Shown: positions 17,359-26,651, counted from the stretch's first letter. The stretch: DNA of 64,000 nt from an uncultured Pseudomonadales bacterium (GCA_943846685.1 OX044363.1:1654001-1718000), one strand, 5' to 3'. The notes: a model not told the origin generated them from the letters alone. Translations and numbers: made by a program.

Positions 17359-18903
17359 TCACCAGTGCTTCTGCTTGCGGTAAATGGTCGAGGGACTTAC
17401 CTCCAGCAGTGCCGCCGCCTTGGGTATATTGCCGCCACAGCTGGCAATGGCATCTTCAATAGTATTTTTCTCCACCTGCCACAGAGGTTGCACCCCGCCG
17501 CTACCTGAAGCCAAAGAGCCATTAGCCTGTCTTAATAAAGAGCCATCAGCGTCTTTTAATGAAGAGGAGCCCTCAGCGTCTTTTAATAAAGAGCCCTCAG
17601 CATCTCTTAACAAGGAGCCCTCAGCGTCTTTTAATGAAGAGTACGAGCCCTCAGCGTCTTTTAATGAAGAGTACGAGCCCTCAGCATCTCTTAACAAGGA
17701 GCCCTCAGCATCTTTTAATAAAGATCCTCCCTCAATCGCCGAACCAAGCATCGCCCCATCAACAATCCGCTGATCAGCAAGCACCACAATACTATGAACA
17801 AGATTCTCCAACTGACGCACATTGCCCGGCCAGGGGTACTGGCGCAGAAATACCTCAGCATCCTCACTAAAACCGTTAAACACCTTACTCTCCTGTCGAG
17901 CAAAGAAGCGCAAAAAGTACTCAGCCATAATCACCACATCATCGCCGCGATCGCGCAACGGCGGCAATTGCAAAGGAATAACATTGAGACGGTAGTAGAG
18001 ATCTTCACGAAACTGGCCAAGCTCAACCGCTTTCGCAAGCGTAGTAGACGAAGCCGTCAACAACTGGGCGACAAACGGATAGCTCTGATGGCTACCGACC
18101 GGCGAGAACTCGCGCTCCTGAATAACCCGCAGCAACTTCGCCTGCAGAGACAGAGGCAAAGTAGTTACCTCATCGAGAAACAGCGTGCCCTGTCCCGCTG
18201 CCGCCATCAATCCCTGATGATCCGCCGTGGCGCCGGTAAAGGCACCCTTCATATGACCAAACAGCTGTGACTCAATCAGGTTCTCATTAAAGTTTGCACA
18301 GTTTATGGCAATAAAAGGCTGCGACTTTCTCGGGCTTTCCAAATGGCAGGCCCTGGCAACCAACTCTTTACCTGTTCCAGTCTCACCAGAAATAAAGATA
18401 GGAATATTGGCTCTCGCCGATTTTGTAATTCGTTCAAACAGACGGTACATAGCCGGATTGGCACTGTGCATACCGTGAAAATCAGTCGTCACAGAGGTGT
18501 TTTTTTCGCCGCTAAAACCAAACAGCCCCTGCTCTCTCAGTGCCGCAGTAACCACCATACGCAATTCATTATTATCCCAGGGTTTGCTGATAAAGCGATC
18601 GATAATACGGCGGTTAAAGGCATCCGAGAGTGATTCAAGATCACTGTAACCACTGAGAATAATCGTGTGAATATCCGGCCAGATGGTTTTTATCTCACTG
18701 AGCATCTGGCTGCCCTGCATTATCGGCATACGCTGATCGGAAATCACTAGATCCGGACGATTCTCTGCGGCAAATTCCAGTGCCTGCTGTGGGCAGCTGT
18801 AATCCACCAGATTAACACCTAGTCTTGCCAGACAGCGTGTAAGTGATGAGAGCACGCGCCGCTCATCATCGACCAGCAGTATAGTAGGTTGACTATTACT
18901 CAT
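17359..18903 (-). CDS. Sigma54-dependent NtrC-family response regulator
   Basis: Domain order: receiver (about residues 8-120, phospho-acceptor Asp in DLVISDQRMP, conserved Lys in ISKPWD); AAA+ with Walker A GETGTGKE, sigma54 loop GAFTGA, Walker B GTLFLDE and arginine finger FREDLYYRLN; and a C-terminal Fis helix-turn-helix (IPKAAALLEVSPSTIYRK). Between AAA+ and Fis lies an unusual linker of about eight GSLLKDAE-type repeats. ATG at 18903 is chosen because GGAGGG precedes it; upstream in-frame starts lack one. It lies next to its likely kinase and within the alginate locus, whose promoters are sigma54-type. Confidence 0.93.
   Translation of the reverse strand: MSNSQPTILLVDDERRVLSSLTRCLARLGVNLVDYSCPQQALEFAAENRPDLVISDQRMPIMQGSQMLSEIKTIWPDIHTIILSGYSDLESLSDAFNRRIIDRFISKPWDNNELRMVVTAALREQGLFGFSGEKNTSVTTDFHGMHSANPAMYRLFERITKSARANIPIFISGETGTGKELVARACHLESPRKSQPFIAINCANFNENLIESQLFGHMKGAFTGATADHQGLMAAAGQGTLFLDEVTTLPLSLQAKLLRVIQEREFSPVGSHQSYPFVAQLLTASSTTLAKAVELGQFREDLYYRLNVIPLQLPPLRDRGDDVVIMAEYFLRFFARQESKVFNGFSEDAEVFLRQYPWPGNVRQLENLVHSIVVLADQRIVDGAMLGSAIEGGSLLKDAEGSLLRDAEGSYSSLKDAEGSYSSLKDAEGSLLRDAEGSLLKDAEGSSSLKDADGSLLRQANGSLASGSGGVQPLWQVEKNTIEDAIASCGGNIPKAAALLEVSPSTIYRKQKHW
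17529..17730 (-). repeat. 24-30-bp tandem repeat encoding a GSLLKDAE linker
   Basis: About eight imperfect units such as GAGCCCTCAGCGTCTTTTAA on the plus strand encode a Ser/Asp/Glu-rich linker between the AAA+ and DNA-binding domains. Some units carry an extra two codons (SY insertion), so unit length varies in steps of three. Confidence 0.92.
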
Positions 18904-19102
18904 TTCGGACAGGTCCCTCCTGTTTAATTTTTGACGTTCACAAATAGCGCGATCTGTTACTGCTATTGCTCCTGAACAATCAAAATGCTTCCTGCAAAAA
19001 TTCTGCAATTATTTTTTATTCTTGGTAATTTTTATTATTCCTCTATTTTTTAGTTGCTCAATGGCAGATTGTCAAATCGACAAAAGCTTGCAAGCGAGCG
19101 GT

Positions 19103-20137
19103 TTAACTCAACCCGGCGATCGGCAACAGAACTCTAAACGAAGCTCCGCAGCCCTCTTTGCTGCTGACATGGATCTCACCGCCATGCATATCAATCGCGC
19201 CTTTCACCACATGCAGACCCAGACCTGTGCCCTTGCCAATTTCCTTAGTGGTAAAAAATGGATCGAATATTTTTGCCAGATCTTTCTCGGCAATACCGCA
19301 GCCATTATCGCTAATTTCAATCCACACCATCTCCCCCTCCCGGCCAGTGGAAACAGTAATCAAACCGCGTTCCTTTATTGCCTGAGCGGCATTGACCAGC
19401 AGGTTGAGAAACACCTGCCCAACCTTGCCGCCATGACAGACAACTGCGGGAATCTCCGCCAGATACAACTCTATATCGGCCTTATACTTAAGTTCACTGG
19501 AGGCTATATTTATGGTCTTTTGCAGGAGAGTATTAATATCCTCCGGACTGGCTTGAAGCTCACTCAGATAGGAGAAATCCGAGAGATCAGCAACGATCTG
19601 CTTAACCCGCTCGGCACCTTCAATCGAGTCGCCAATTAACTGATCTATATCTGGTAATAAAAAGTTGGGGTTAACCTTATGGGTAAAGGCCCGCAGATTA
19701 TCTAGGCTGCTTATAGTTGCAGTATCTGACAAATCGCCATTTTTCGAGCCCTCAGCGGCAAACATCTCAAGAGCTTGCGCCTGCAGATCAAGCAACTTGC
19801 GTAACTCAACCATATAGTCACTCAGGCTATCCAGATTACTGGCGACAAACCCAACCGGGTTATTGATTTCATGGGCCACTCCGGCAGCTAGCTGACCAAT
19901 CACCGCCATCTTTTCCGACTGGACTAATTGCTGGCGTGTCTCCTGCAACTCAAGCACCTGTTTCTGCAGGTGACGGCTCTGCTCGGCAATCTTTTGGTTG
20001 CGCAGATAGAGCTCTTGATTGCTCTGATAGAGTTCGCGGCTTTTCTCTTCGAGAAGTTGCTCAGCCTGATTGCGAGCCGCAATTTCACGACGCAATTTAT
20101 TTTCCAACAGTTGAGGATAACTGGCTTTCTCAATCAT
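19103..20137 (-). CDS. Histidine kinase associated with H-NOX-like protein
   Basis: 344 residues, soluble. A long N-terminal coiled coil (about residues 15-75, rich in E, Q, L) precedes the phosphoacceptor segment AAGVAHEINNPVGFVASNL and a complete HATPase domain (N box NLLVNAAQAI, G boxes DNGCGIAEKDL and GKGTGLGLHV). No membrane or PAS sensor domain is present, as in H-NOX-associated kinases that take their signal from a separate H-NOX protein. The gene upstream (81 bp away) encodes an H-NOX-like protein and the gene downstream the sigma54 response regulator. The three therefore form a sensor-kinase-activator set. Confidence 0.92.
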   Translation of the reverse strand: MIEKASYPQLLENKLRREIAARNQAEQLLEEKSRELYQSNQELYLRNQKIAEQSRHLQKQVLELQETRQQLVQSEKMAVIGQLAAGVAHEINNPVGFVASNLDSLSDYMVELRKLLDLQAQALEMFAAEGSKNGDLSDTATISSLDNLRAFTHKVNPNFLLPDIDQLIGDSIEGAERVKQIVADLSDFSYLSELQASPEDINTLLQKTINIASSELKYKADIELYLAEIPAVVCHGGKVGQVFLNLLVNAAQAIKERGLITVSTGREGEMVWIEISDNGCGIAEKDLAKIFDPFFTTKEIGKGTGLGLHVVKGAIDMHGGEIHVSSKEGCGASFRVLLPIAGLS

Positions 20138-20218
20138 TTATAGGCACAAAATAATTGTCGGGTAAAGCCTGCAAAAACAACTGCCCATTCATGGCACTCT
20201 AACTCCTTATTTAAAAAA

Positions 20219-20785
20219 TTAATCGGTTAAAATTCTATTGTTACATCTACGCCTTAAAAAAAACCGCAGGTTAAAATCAACCGGTTGCTCGTATTTTTTC
20301 GACTCAATATAAAAGTTTTCGTTGTAATGAATAATCGCAGCAGACATTAAACCTTCGGCAACATCTGCAGGCATAAATGGCGACTTATAGCTAATCTCTA
20401 AAATATCTGGATTAATTTCAATGCAATTAAATGATGGTGCTATAAACCCTGGAAATGCTTCTTCTATAGCCTTATTAAGCAGAACATCATGACTTTTAAG
20501 TAACTCAAATGTATTTTTAGCCTGCCCAACCCAGAATGGATTTAGCGACGATAGCTCAGCAAAAAGATTTACCCCAAGAATCTTTGATAGCTTACTGCTC
20601 GGCATATCAAGCAATTCTGCGGCGCGCTCAAGCAACTGGAACAGGGTATTGTCTGGGTAATCAGCCACGGGAGAATAGACGCCTCCCAGCGGCATTCCGT
20701 ACTTATCCATTAAGTCAAAGACCAGCTGTTCATCAAATTGCTTTTCCAGAAAATCAAATACACCAGTAAGAACAAAACCTTTCAC
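20219..20785 (-). CDS. H-NOX-like sensor lacking the heme-ligating histidine
   Basis: 188 residues, one H-NOX-family (HNOB) domain beginning MKG, with the family's GGVYSPVADYPDNTL segment. Ungapped comparison with the canonical copy at 12724 places Asn at the proximal heme ligand (N104 in VLLNKAIEEAFPG versus H104). It also turns the YxSxR motif into YKSPF (residues 133-137), losing the Arg that grips the heme propionates. It probably cannot bind heme in the standard way. It is followed directly by the coiled-coil kinase and the sigma54 regulator, inside an alginate locus. A ligand other than heme-NO, or a purely protein-protein role, is inferred. Confidence 0.88.
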   Translation of the reverse strand: MKGFVLTGVFDFLEKQFDEQLVFDLMDKYGMPLGGVYSPVADYPDNTLFQLLERAAELLDMPSSKLSKILGVNLFAELSSLNPFWVGQAKNTFELLKSHDVLLNKAIEEAFPGFIAPSFNCIEINPDILEISYKSPFMPADVAEGLMSAAIIHYNENFYIESKKYEQPVDFNLRFFLRRRCNNRILTD

Positions 20786-20936
20786 AAAGGAGTCCTTTTA
20801 TTTAAAAACTTAAATTAATTCATTTATGTATAGATCATTTATATGTTAACAGCAAATTTAGTTTTGTAAAAATTTATTATTAATTAGCCTAACTTTGGAT
20901 TCTCAGGGGCTGGCAGGGACTGTGAATTTGAACCAT

Positions 20937-22094
20937 TTACAGCTGATACTGCAAACCTAATTCGACTATCTGCCGCTGATATCCAAGTACCTCGACTGAG
21001 TTGTATTCAACCTCCCTGCGCAGAGTAACCAATCCTCTCAGTGACCTAAACCCCAGCTGCTGACTGTAGACAAACTCGGCTATCAGTCCTTTTCTGTGAC
21101 CGCCAGAGCTTCCAGTTTCTGATTCCTCAGGTGATAATTGCTGATTCAAATAGCCTCGCCAGTAAGCCTGACCATTGATTTCAATATTGGCACCGCTGTC
21201 GAGCTGATAGTTAAGACTGGCTGTAAGCCTGTGATAATCGAGGTCCCGACTGCCCTGGCCATTGTCACGGGCAAAGTAGCCGCTGAGATAAAATGAGCTG
21301 TCGAGATTTTCATTTAGCGCTTTACTGAAAACAGCGCCATAACCATTTAGTGAGTATTCCAGCAGTGATGATCCGCCCTCTGGATCAGTGCCAAGATCAT
21401 TGTGCAGAGCACTGTACTTGCGTGATTTATGATAGATAAAAAGTCGTAGATTAGCGCCGGATTCTGCCTTGTAGCGGAAACTCGGCTGCAGGCGAAACTC
21501 GTTAAAATCTAGAGGCTCAAGTCCAACATCCCTATAATCCTCTCGATAGTTGCGCTGACCCACCTGGGTTAGCAGCGACCAGGAGTGTTTTTTATCGGCG
21601 TAATAAACCAGCTCCGCACTCAAACTCAGCGCATCGAAACTAAAGCGATTGTCGATCAGATCTCCATCGCTGGTCTCTGCTATTTGCCGTTGAGTCTGGC
21701 TGTAGTAGGTATTTCGCTCACTGCGTATATCCCCACTGAGCATAAGATTGGCCTTCTTTTCAGCGAACTTAAAGCGCCCTATCCACCGCAGATGACCATC
21801 AAATCGTGAATTGTCAGCGGCCCTACTGCTGCGATTGTAAATGTCTTTTTGCAAGCCCAGCCGATAACGTAAATTGGCTTTTTTTGCATTGCCTTGGTTA
21901 GGGCGATGGCTAGGGCGATGATGAGATCGATGGTTATCGCCCTGATAGTTGAGGGTTAAGACTTTGTATTCTGCAGCACCCTGAACAGCCTCCGGCGATG
22001 AGATTTTGTAGGGATTACTGTCGTAGCCAATACCGACAAAGACACTCAGCTGATCCTCTGCAGCGGCCCCAATAGCTGCACTGCTGAAAAGCAT
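20937..22094 (-). CDS. Predicted outer-membrane beta-barrel of the alginate locus
   Basis: About 385 residues. The N-terminus is signal-peptide-like (AVMLFSSAAIGAAA|ED) but short at the only ATG. The frame is open back into the end of algX, so the true start may be an upstream non-ATG codon. Mature protein: many alternating-hydrophobicity strands rich in aromatic and charged residues (LRYRLGL, LSAELVYY, FRLQPSFRYKA) and a C-terminal aromatic/hydrophobic strand ending LGLQYQL, as in porin-like barrels. It is not recognisably AlgE (about 490 residues). Its place after algX suggests it is the exporter or an accessory of it. A His-rich loop (HRSHHRPSHRP) is notable. Confidence 0.72.
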   Translation of the reverse strand: MLFSSAAIGAAAEDQLSVFVGIGYDSNPYKISSPEAVQGAAEYKVLTLNYQGDNHRSHHRPSHRPNQGNAKKANLRYRLGLQKDIYNRSSRAADNSRFDGHLRWIGRFKFAEKKANLMLSGDIRSERNTYYSQTQRQIAETSDGDLIDNRFSFDALSLSAELVYYADKKHSWSLLTQVGQRNYREDYRDVGLEPLDFNEFRLQPSFRYKAESGANLRLFIYHKSRKYSALHNDLGTDPEGGSSLLEYSLNGYGAVFSKALNENLDSSFYLSGYFARDNGQGSRDLDYHRLTASLNYQLDSGANIEINGQAYWRGYLNQQLSPEESETGSSGGHRKGLIAEFVYSQQLGFRSLRGLVTLRREVEYNSVEVLGYQRQIVELGLQYQL

Positions 22095-22111
22095 TACGGC
22101 AAGAGCGTCTC

Positions 22112-23167
22112 TTAGCTTGATAACTGGCCCCCAGATTTTCTATCCGTCTCAATGCTGTGCAGATATTGTAGAATCTCGTCAAAAAAGACCTGATCATTAA
22201 GCGAGTAGTAACCGGGAAATTCCCAGACCAGCACTCTCGGCGGCGAGCGTTGAAACGCCTCACTGCTCAGGTAATCTTTTAGTGCGCCACCAAAACCACC
22301 ACCACTTCTGGCTTTATTGTTGACGCCGGCACCCACATAGTGAGCGAGAAAACCGGCAAAATTAAGGCTCAGGCTACCTTGGCTATTGCTGGTACCTACA
22401 AGCACTATCTGCGGTTCGGTTAAATCGGCAAATAGATCATCACTGTCCCTGAGCACTGTCTGGTAAAGTTTAAAAGGCTCTTTGGGATAGGACTGCTGAC
22501 AGAGCTCCAGTGCCGCGCGCTGCAAACTGCCATGGTTGTGATCCTTACCCACGCCATAACTTTCAAACTTTTGCTTTTCAATACCCGAGTAAACCCTGTC
22601 AGCTTTAATCGAATGGGCCGTTAGTCTGGCAATGGTTCGCGCGCCGTGGTGATTCCAATGATGATCGCGGGCAAAGAACAGCGGCTTGGTTTGGGTTTGC
22701 GCAAACAGGCTTTCAATATTCGGCACCACAATCATGCTGTCGCGCAATTTCTGCAGATAATTACTATAGGACCTGCGAGCCCGCGGCACATCGTAATTAA
22801 TCTCACCCAGATACTCCGGATGAATCAGCGGGCGGCCGGGAATTGGCACCATAACAAGGGTTGTCCCCCTGGCCTGGAGTGCCTGCTGTAACTGCTGCAA
22901 ATTTTTATAGCCAGGCTGTCTGGGGCCGTAGGTGCGCTTAAAATCCATATTGCGGTACAGCCAACCGCCCTGACCTTTTTGCAGGGTTTTAAAATTCTTG
23001 AGAAATTTACTGTGGTAACTTTCCGGTCGATCAGCTGCATCACAGACGGTACTTTTCTCGTCTGGCGGATTTAGAGCATTGGCTGCAGCGCAAGTGAGCA
23101 GGCTCAGCACTAATATCTGCACTAGCCTGCAACAAACTTTCGCTCTATAAGTTTTATAGGCTGACAT
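22112..23167 (-). CDS. algX: AlgX-like alginate O-acetyltransferase, lacking the C-terminal CBM
   Basis: 351 residues with a signal peptide (LVLSLLTCAAANA). The SGNH-like domain has the FARDHHWNHHGA motif (catalytic Asp-His) and VLVGTSNSQGS (nucleophile Ser). Pseudomonas AlgX is about 470 residues because of a C-terminal carbohydrate-binding module; this protein ends after the catalytic domain (VWEFPGYYSLNDQVF). It would transfer acetyl to polymannuronate in the periplasm. The start abuts the algF stop, and the barrel gene follows, all on one strand. AlgJ-like identity is possible, but a separate AlgJ homologue exists two genes upstream. Confidence 0.83.
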   Translation of the reverse strand: MSAYKTYRAKVCCRLVQILVLSLLTCAAANALNPPDEKSTVCDAADRPESYHSKFLKNFKTLQKGQGGWLYRNMDFKRTYGPRQPGYKNLQQLQQALQARGTTLVMVPIPGRPLIHPEYLGEINYDVPRARRSYSNYLQKLRDSMIVVPNIESLFAQTQTKPLFFARDHHWNHHGARTIARLTAHSIKADRVYSGIEKQKFESYGVGKDHNHGSLQRAALELCQQSYPKEPFKLYQTVLRDSDDLFADLTEPQIVLVGTSNSQGSLSLNFAGFLAHYVGAGVNNKARSGGGFGGALKDYLSSEAFQRSPPRVLVWEFPGYYSLNDQVFFDEILQYLHSIETDRKSGGQLSS

Positions 23168-23836
23168 TTAACGATCCCCCATACTATTCGCCCAGCGGGC
23201 AACTATTCCGCTGTGCTCAGCACAGATAAACAGGCTCGATAAAACACCGGCTTGAAAAATCATCGGATCAGTAGCAGCGAGATTCTCTCTCTCGCCAGCA
23301 CTGCTACCCACCACCACAAATGCGCTTTTAAGCGGATTGATCGCTCGAGCAACCGACTGCCCCTGAGGAATACCTGCAAATACCGATCTCGCTGACAGAG
23401 CCGTGTTTAAACCCAGGTCCGAGCGCCCGGAAAAGTTGTAGACAGCTAATACCCCACGCCGTGAATCCTCGGCGCGAAAATCCTTAAGAAGTTTTAAGAG
23501 ATTATTCGCAACCACCAGAGAATAGGCCTGATTGGGCTCCAGAGTGCCTTCCCAGAGCATTCCATTGATCTTCTGGCGATACTCACCAGGCTTCACATAG
23601 ATAAACTCAGAGGCACTGCAATAGGCCTCTGCGGATAAACGCTTGTTCTGAAATTTTAACCGCAACTTATTAGACGCCGATTGATCCCGGCCCTGTTCTC
23701 GGAGATCAATAATCCGTATAAATGCCGATCCTTCAGGAGCCAAATCGTATAGCGCCGCTTCATTGGCCAAACTGCCAACGGAGATACCACTCAATAGCAG
23801 AGACACCATTAATTTTATAACCAACGTCTGTTTCAC
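23168..23836 (-). CDS. algF: AlgF-like alginate acetylation protein
   Basis: 222 residues with a signal peptide (LMVSLLLSGISVGSLA). Matches the AlgF pattern: ALYDLAPEGSAFIRI near the mature N-terminus, FIYVKPGEYRQKI in the middle and a second beta domain with AINPLKSAFVVVG. AlgF is a periplasmic adaptor linking AlgI-derived acetyl groups to AlgJ/AlgX. The start codon overlaps the algJ stop (ATGA) and its stop abuts the algX start, showing tight operon organisation. Confidence 0.83.
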   Translation of the reverse strand: MKQTLVIKLMVSLLLSGISVGSLANEAALYDLAPEGSAFIRIIDLREQGRDQSASNKLRLKFQNKRLSAEAYCSASEFIYVKPGEYRQKINGMLWEGTLEPNQAYSLVVANNLLKLLKDFRAEDSRRGVLAVYNFSGRSDLGLNTALSARSVFAGIPQGQSVARAINPLKSAFVVVGSSAGERENLAATDPMIFQAGVLSSLFICAEHSGIVARWANSMGDR

Positions 23837-25047
23837 TGTTTGAACTCCCTATTTGAACTAAAAGTGTTTTTATCGGGTTTACTGGCCTGTTCGGAAAAAG
23901 TAAGTGGATGGTCAAGGGAATAAGCAAGCGGGTAAGCAATAGCCAGATAGCGTTCGGGAATTTCCCAGATCACTAACTTTAAGTTGTCTGCCGAAGGTAA
24001 ATAATCATTTAAAAAATTGGCCATAGGCATGATTGGCCCCTGCCCCTGCTCAGCCAGATTTTGTATATCAACTGTCAGCGCCTGCTTTAAAGCACCATCA
24101 AAATTCCAGCGCCGATCGGCACTAAAGCTGGTTCCCAACAGCACCACCTCCGGAAGAGTGACGAACGGATCCTCCAGCGACCCCAGCTCTTCAAACAGAT
24201 CAGTTGCAAATAGCTGGTCATTGTCGACGAGATAAGTCTGAGCTAAGCCCATTGTCTCTGCTGCTGGCATCAGCCCGTCAAACAGCGGGGACAGCGGCAG
24301 AAAGCGCAACAAGTCGCCCTCGAGAGCCTGCTCACCAATGGTCTCGGTGATAAAACGCTGCTGGTGCAAGCTCAACTGAGGTAAGTGCTTATAAAAAAGC
24401 CTGGCGGCACCAGAGGCAATTACCTGTGCGCCCTCAGGTGTCCAATGGGTATCGGTCTTAAAATAGAGTGATTCAGGCTGAGACTGAGCACGCATTTCTC
24501 GCAAGCCGTCCACCGTGAGAATATGCTTATCTCGAAGTGTATTAATCACCTGGGGGTAAAGGTCTCTATGAATTGTCGCTGGCTGGTGAGCGCCTGTCTG
24601 GCGTTCCAACAGCCTTGCCTTTGCAGGGATCAGTACGACCATCAAACCCACACCATGACTGGCCAACTGGCGAGATGCCAAATCAATAAATTGAATATTG
24701 TTGTCTACTGCCTGAGCAGCGCCCACAGGGGCAATAAATTCTTCATCGGAAAAAAGCCATCCATTGCTGCCGATCAACAGGCCTTTTTTTGCCTGATTAA
24801 ACAGTAGATATTTAAACGCCGTCCACACATTGAGACCAATCTGTTGCAGCGAGAACTCTTCATCGTATTGCTGCTCAAAATCTCGGGCTATGTCACCGCT
24901 GAGGAAGGACTTCTGGTTATAGTATTGCTCTGCTTGATCCTGCCACCCCAAATTCCCCCAGGTAGTAATACTGGCACCAAATACCAGCGTTAAAAATAAT
25001 GCGATAAGCAGTTTATTAACAAGCTGTTTATTAACAAGCTCTGACAT
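23833..25047 (-). CDS. algJ: AlgJ-like alginate O-acetyltransferase
   Basis: 404 residues with an N-terminal membrane anchor (LLIALFLTLVFGASI). The SGNH-like fold has KTDTHWTPEGA (catalytic Asp-His) and VVLLGTSFSADRRW (nucleophile Ser). AlgJ takes acetyl groups moved across the membrane by AlgI. The first residues repeat (LVNKQLVNKLL), from a 15-bp DNA duplication at 25006-25035. It lies 9 bp after algI and overlaps algF by four bases. Confidence 0.86.
   Translation of the reverse strand: MSELVNKQLVNKLLIALFLTLVFGASITTWGNLGWQDQAEQYYNQKSFLSGDIARDFEQQYDEEFSLQQIGLNVWTAFKYLLFNQAKKGLLIGSNGWLFSDEEFIAPVGAAQAVDNNIQFIDLASRQLASHGVGLMVVLIPAKARLLERQTGAHQPATIHRDLYPQVINTLRDKHILTVDGLREMRAQSQPESLYFKTDTHWTPEGAQVIASGAARLFYKHLPQLSLHQQRFITETIGEQALEGDLLRFLPLSPLFDGLMPAAETMGLAQTYLVDNDQLFATDLFEELGSLEDPFVTLPEVVLLGTSFSADRRWNFDGALKQALTVDIQNLAEQGQGPIMPMANFLNDYLPSADNLKLVIWEIPERYLAIAYPLAYSLDHPLTFSEQASKPDKNTFSSNREFKQ
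25006..25035 (-). repeat. 15-bp direct duplication at the algJ N-terminus
   Basis: AAGCAGTTTATTAAC is followed directly by AAGCTGTTTATTAAC. The frame is kept and five residues are duplicated. Confidence 0.9.
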
Positions 25048-25056
25048 TAAAACCCC

Positions 25057-26547
25057 TTAAAACTGAAAGTAGAGAAAAGCAGAATAACTCTCTGCTGATA
25101 ACTTAAAGATTGCCAAGATAAATACTGGTACCAGTAAAAATGCATAGCCCGTAGATAGATAGCCTGTAGATAAGGAGCCTCTTGATAAGGAGCGTATGGG
25201 GAGCTGACTGCGCTGCTCGGTTTGAGGGTAATCAATCCTCTCAAGCTGGCGCTGATACAATCCTCGAACAATAATCAGCAACCAGGCCAGTAGCAGTGTG
25301 GCAATCTGCAGAGCATTGACCTGCCCCCCATAGACTGGACTAAATTGCAGGCTTTGAGTTATGGATAGCGGCTCAATATTGACCATCGCGCTAAAAATAA
25401 TAAACGCCTGACCAAGGCTTTCGGCACGAAATACCACCCAGCCGAGCATGACTAACAGCAGACACAGCAGCCAGCGCAATGGCGAGAATTTCTCGCCAGA
25501 AGTGTCAACGCCAAGGGCTTTCTCCATGGCTAATAGGCATCCATGCCAGGCACCCCAAACTAAAAATGTCCAGTTGGCGCCATGCCATAAGCCACCCAGC
25601 AGCATGGTCAAAAACAGATTGCGATAAGTGATTATTTGGCCGCGCCGATTGCCGCCCAAAGGGATATACAGATAATCCCGCAACCAGCTTGAGAGACTGA
25701 TATGCCAGCGCCGCCAGAACTCGGTAATCGACTGACTGATATAGGGGTGAGAAAAGTTTTCCATAAAGCGAAAGCCCATCATCAAGCCCAAGCCAATCGC
25801 CATATCCGCATAACCGGAGAAGTCAAAATAGAGCTGCGCGGTATAGGCCAATACCGCTAGCCAGGCATCTAAAAAGCTCGGGTCCTGCAGTGCAAAACCC
25901 TGATTAACCAGAGGTGCCAAACTGTCGGCGATAATCACCTTTTTAATAAACCCGAGCATAAAACGCTGAACGCCCTGAGCGAATTTATCCACAGTATGAC
26001 TGCGTTGGGTAAACTGATCGGCAATATCTTTGTAGCGCAGCACCGGCCCGGCAATCAGCTGCGGAAACAGAGCAATAAAAGCAGCGAAGTCGATAATATT
26101 TTCCGTGGCTGGGGTATCACCCCGATAGACATCAATGATGTAACTGATCGCCTGAAAAATATAAAACGAAATACCGATGGGCAGGATAACAACAGTTAAT
26201 AACCAGGGATCCAATCCCAGCTCAACCATCGCGGCATTAACCGTGGCAACACCAAAATTGGCGTATTTAAAATAACCCAGAGCGGAGAGGTTTGCGCAGA
26301 TACCAACCGTAACCCACTGTCGCGCTCGCTTGGAACCGCTCACCGAACTGGAGATACCTCGGCCTATATAATAGTTCCACAGGGTAACAGCGATAAATAA
26401 CAGCAGGAAATCAACCCGCCACCAGGCATAAAAAATATAGCTGCCAATCAGTATTACCCAGGAGCGTTTACGCTCTGGCGTTAAATAATAAAACGTCAAA
26501 AATATCGGTAAAAAAAAGAATAAAAAAATATTGCTGGAAAAAACCAT
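25057..26547 (-). CDS. algI: AlgI-type membrane-bound O-acyltransferase (MBOAT)
   Basis: 496 residues with about 11-12 hydrophobic segments. The MBOAT core is clear: YFDFSGYADMAIGLGLM, FWRRWHISLSSWLRDYLYIPLGG, and MLLGGLWHGANWTFLVWG with the invariant catalytic His. It moves acetyl groups from a cytosolic donor across the inner membrane for alginate O-acetylation. It heads the leftward algI-algJ-algF-algX set behind a sigma54 element at 26652-26667. Near the C-terminus a 15-bp repeat gives LSTGYLSTGY. Confidence 0.92.
   Translation of the reverse strand: MVFSSNIFLFFFLPIFLTFYYLTPERKRSWVILIGSYIFYAWWRVDFLLLFIAVTLWNYYIGRGISSSVSGSKRARQWVTVGICANLSALGYFKYANFGVATVNAAMVELGLDPWLLTVVILPIGISFYIFQAISYIIDVYRGDTPATENIIDFAAFIALFPQLIAGPVLRYKDIADQFTQRSHTVDKFAQGVQRFMLGFIKKVIIADSLAPLVNQGFALQDPSFLDAWLAVLAYTAQLYFDFSGYADMAIGLGLMMGFRFMENFSHPYISQSITEFWRRWHISLSSWLRDYLYIPLGGNRRGQIITYRNLFLTMLLGGLWHGANWTFLVWGAWHGCLLAMEKALGVDTSGEKFSPLRWLLCLLLVMLGWVVFRAESLGQAFIIFSAMVNIEPLSITQSLQFSPVYGGQVNALQIATLLLAWLLIIVRGLYQRQLERIDYPQTEQRSQLPIRSLSRGSLSTGYLSTGYAFLLVPVFILAIFKLSAESYSAFLYFQF
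25151..25195 (-). repeat. 15-bp tandem repeat, three imperfect copies, in algI (LSTGY)
   Basis: Units GTAGATAGATAGCCT, GTAGATAAGGAGCCT and CTTGATAAGGAGCGT lie head to tail and keep the frame. They encode a periplasmic or loop segment before the last transmembrane helix. Confidence 0.85.
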
Positions 26548-26651
26548 TCCCTTTCAAATCCTTTGAATGCACGTTACTTTTTATTGGCTACCCAAACTTT
26601 TAATTTAAGCTTGCTATATAAGCCTATTTAATAATCCCTATTATGGGCCTA

